64,000 nucleotides of DNA from Arenibacterium halophilum (GTDB lineage Bacteria > Pseudomonadota > Alphaproteobacteria > Rhodobacterales > Rhodobacteraceae): positions 186,001-250,000 of the forward strand of contig NZ_VCPC01000002.1 in assembly GCF_005938225.1 (NCBI RefSeq). Reading direction: 5' to 3'. Numbering within the stretch: the stretch's first letter is position 1; each line of letters starts with the position of its first letter. Both the position numbers and the translations under genes were made by a program. Shown here piece after piece: positions 62,914-64,000 of the stretch. The notes beneath the pieces are model-generated. The model worked only from the letters and a program-made list of their open reading frames with translations. It made no database searches and had not been told where the DNA came from.

Positions 62914-63621
62914 ATGGAGGGGCTGCACCTTCACGATGCCTCGGTTTCGCTGCGCGATGGCGACAGGGCGTTCCGGGTGTCTGTCGACGATCTTGCGATA
63001 GCCCCGGGGCAGGCCGTGGCGCTGACCGGGGCCAGTGGCTCGGGCAAGACGCTGCTGCTCGAAGTGCTGGGCCTGCTGCGTCGCCCTGATCCCGAAACGC
63101 GCTACGTCTGGCGGGAAATCGATCTTGCCGGCACATGGGCGCGACGGGCCGAACTGGCCGCGCTGCGGGGCCGCATGTTCGGATTCGTGCCGCAAACCGG
63201 GGGCTTGCTGCCTTTTCTTGATGTGCGCGCGAATGTGGCCCTGCCGCAGCGGGTAACGGGACGCGAAGATGCCGCGCGCGTGGGCGCGTTGATTGAACGG
63301 CTCGGGCTGACGGCGGTGGCCGCGTTGCGACCGGGCGCGCTGTCGATCGGTCAGCGCCAGCGCGTGGCGGTGGCGCGCGCGCTGGCCCATCGCCCGCCCG
63401 TCATCATCGCGGATGAACCCACCGCCGCGCTGGACGGTGACACCGCCAGCGACGTTCTGGCACTGTTGTTGGATACGGCGGCGCAGGATGGCTGCGCCGT
63501 GATCCTGTCGTCGCACGATCACTCCCGTGTTGCGCCATTTGGCCTGCGCCGGGTGCACCTGACCAGCCAGCGCGAGGCGGGCGGGCAGGTGATCTCGACA
63601 GCGGAGGAGATGCCATGGTGA
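62914..63621 (+). CDS. LolD/MacB-like ABC transporter ATPase
   Basis: A 235-residue ATPase of the type that works with FtsX-like permeases. Walker A is GASGSGKT, the Q-loop is VPQTGGLLPF, the signature is the variant LSIGQRQRVAVARALA (Ile for Gly in LSGGQ), and Walker B is VIIADEPTAALD. The H-loop is SSHDHS. GTG 62911 is an alternative start three bases earlier. The stop overlaps the permease start by seven bases. It likely moves no substrate across, but does mechanical work on a periplasmic partner as LolD and FtsE do (inference). Confidence 0.88.
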   Translation: MEGLHLHDASVSLRDGDRAFRVSVDDLAIAPGQAVALTGASGSGKTLLLEVLGLLRRPDPETRYVWREIDLAGTWARRAELAALRGRMFGFVPQTGGLLPFLDVRANVALPQRVTGREDAARVGALIERLGLTAVAALRPGALSIGQRQRVAVARALAHRPPVIIADEPTAALDGDTASDVLALLLDTAAQDGCAVILSSHDHSRVAPFGLRRVHLTSQREAGGQVISTAEEMPW

Positions 63622-64000
63622 TCCTCTCGCTTGCCATGCGCGATCTTTGGCGTGACAGGTTTTTCACGCTGTGCAACATCGCCATCATGGTTGGCATCCT
63701 TGTTCCGCTTCTGGTGTTGTTCGGCGTCAAGAACGGCGTGTATTCCGCGCTAGTAGGTGACATGCTGGCCGATCCGGCCAACCTTCAGATCGACACGGCG
63801 GGCAATGCCACCCTGTCCGAGGCAGACATCGCCCCGATCCGTGACTGGCCCGAGGTGGCCTTTGTCACGCCGCGCGTGCGGGGCCAGTTCGATTTCATGA
63901 ACGTGCGCGCGGTTGATGGCCGCCGGATGCGCCCGGCGCTGGTGATCCCGTCGGGCGCGGGCGATCCGACCTTGCCGGATGGCGCCGATCTGGCTGCCGA
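63615..64000 (+). CDS. FtsX/MacB-like permease (3' partial)
   Basis: The first 128 residues of an ABC permease that runs off the right edge. An N-terminal amphipathic stretch (MVILSLAMRDLWRDRFFTL) precedes a membrane segment (CNIAIMVGILVPLLVLFGV). A periplasmic domain of the MacB/LolC type begins with GNATLSEADIAPIRDWPEV. ATG 63615 overlaps the ATPase stop; GGAGGAG precedes. It is the last gene of the Srf locus seen here, and more may follow. Confidence 0.82.
   Translation, partial: MVILSLAMRDLWRDRFFTLCNIAIMVGILVPLLVLFGVKNGVYSALVGDMLADPANLQIDTAGNATLSEADIAPIRDWPEVAFVTPRVRGQFDFMNVRAVDGRRMRPALVIPSGAGDPTLPDGADLAA

Noticed and set aside
60853-63558. A 901-codon minus-strand frame over the vWA and ABC genes
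   Set aside because: It is His/Gln/Arg-rich, with no domain or signal, and lies antisense to the vWA gene, which has a signal peptide and MIDAS motif.
1-64000. CRISPR arrays, tRNA or rRNA genes, insertion sequences, integrases or phage genes
   Set aside because: I looked for regularly spaced repeats, cloverleaf-like segments, terminal inverted repeats with transposase motifs, and integrase motifs, and found none. The repeats seen are isolated 3'-end elements. A tRNA scan was not run.

Overview
The window reads as high-GC alphaproteobacterial chromosome, most likely Rhodobacterales (Rhodobacteraceae/Roseobacteraceae). The support is a VPLPA-type C-terminal sorting tail, a PleD / DUF3572 / HAD neighbourhood, many ABC and TRAP uptake operons, a carnitine-degradation cluster with a fused CdhA-CdhB, and a GC-rich 3'-end intergenic repeat of a kind I associate with this family. 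Genes fill almost the whole window. I saw no rRNA, tRNA, CRISPR array, insertion sequence or phage gene. This assignment comes from reading the sequence, not from a database search.

Layout. 1-3951: a LivF/UrtE-like transport ATPase whose reading frame continues without a stop into an amidase, then an acyl-CoA synthetase (amide to acid to acyl-CoA). 4100-6540: a MarR regulator divergent from 3-hydroxybenzoate 4-monooxygenase (mobA). 6770-10774: a Pot-type ABC importer. 10780-17838, minus strand: metG, a C-type-lectin protein with a VPLPA-like sorting tail, an MFS transporter, a YbiO-like MscS channel and a lone ImuA-like protein. 18013-22131: a Tas-like reductase and a carnitine module (cdhC, lipocalin-like lipoprotein, cdhA-cdhB fusion). 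22216-27181: XRE-type regulators, a desaturase, an EamA transporter, a NUDIX hydrolase and a DUF983 protein. 27348-40097: a peptide ABC importer with a C69-type hydrolase, then LysR, amidase and a TRAP importer, so two uptake-plus-hydrolysis modules side by side.

The second half is mostly signalling. 40414-42418 is an EF-hand / ECF sigma / anti-sigma-like / periplasmic metal-sensor-like set. 42454-44915 holds a PleD homologue without its phospho-acceptor aspartate, DUF3572 and a HAD phosphatase. 45026-46585 is a non-pyrrolysine MttB-family methyltransferase. 49136-50763 is an H-NOX-fold protein that lacks the haem-binding residues, translationally coupled to an HNOBA-GGDEF diguanylate cyclase.

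The most unusual part is 50928 to the right edge: nine tightly packed genes built around SrfB (Hsp70/actin-fold ATPase) and SrfC (dynamin-like GTPase). With them are four single-pass membrane proteins (one carrying a periplasmic trypsin-like protease), a secreted von Willebrand A protein and a LolD/FtsX-type ABC pair. Two membrane proteins share a juxtamembrane motif, and two share a cytoplasmic domain. I read this as one envelope-spanning machine, with nucleotide-driven SrfB/SrfC inside and protease, vWA and Sel1-like modules outside. Its function is unknown to me, and it is the best candidate here for an undescribed system.
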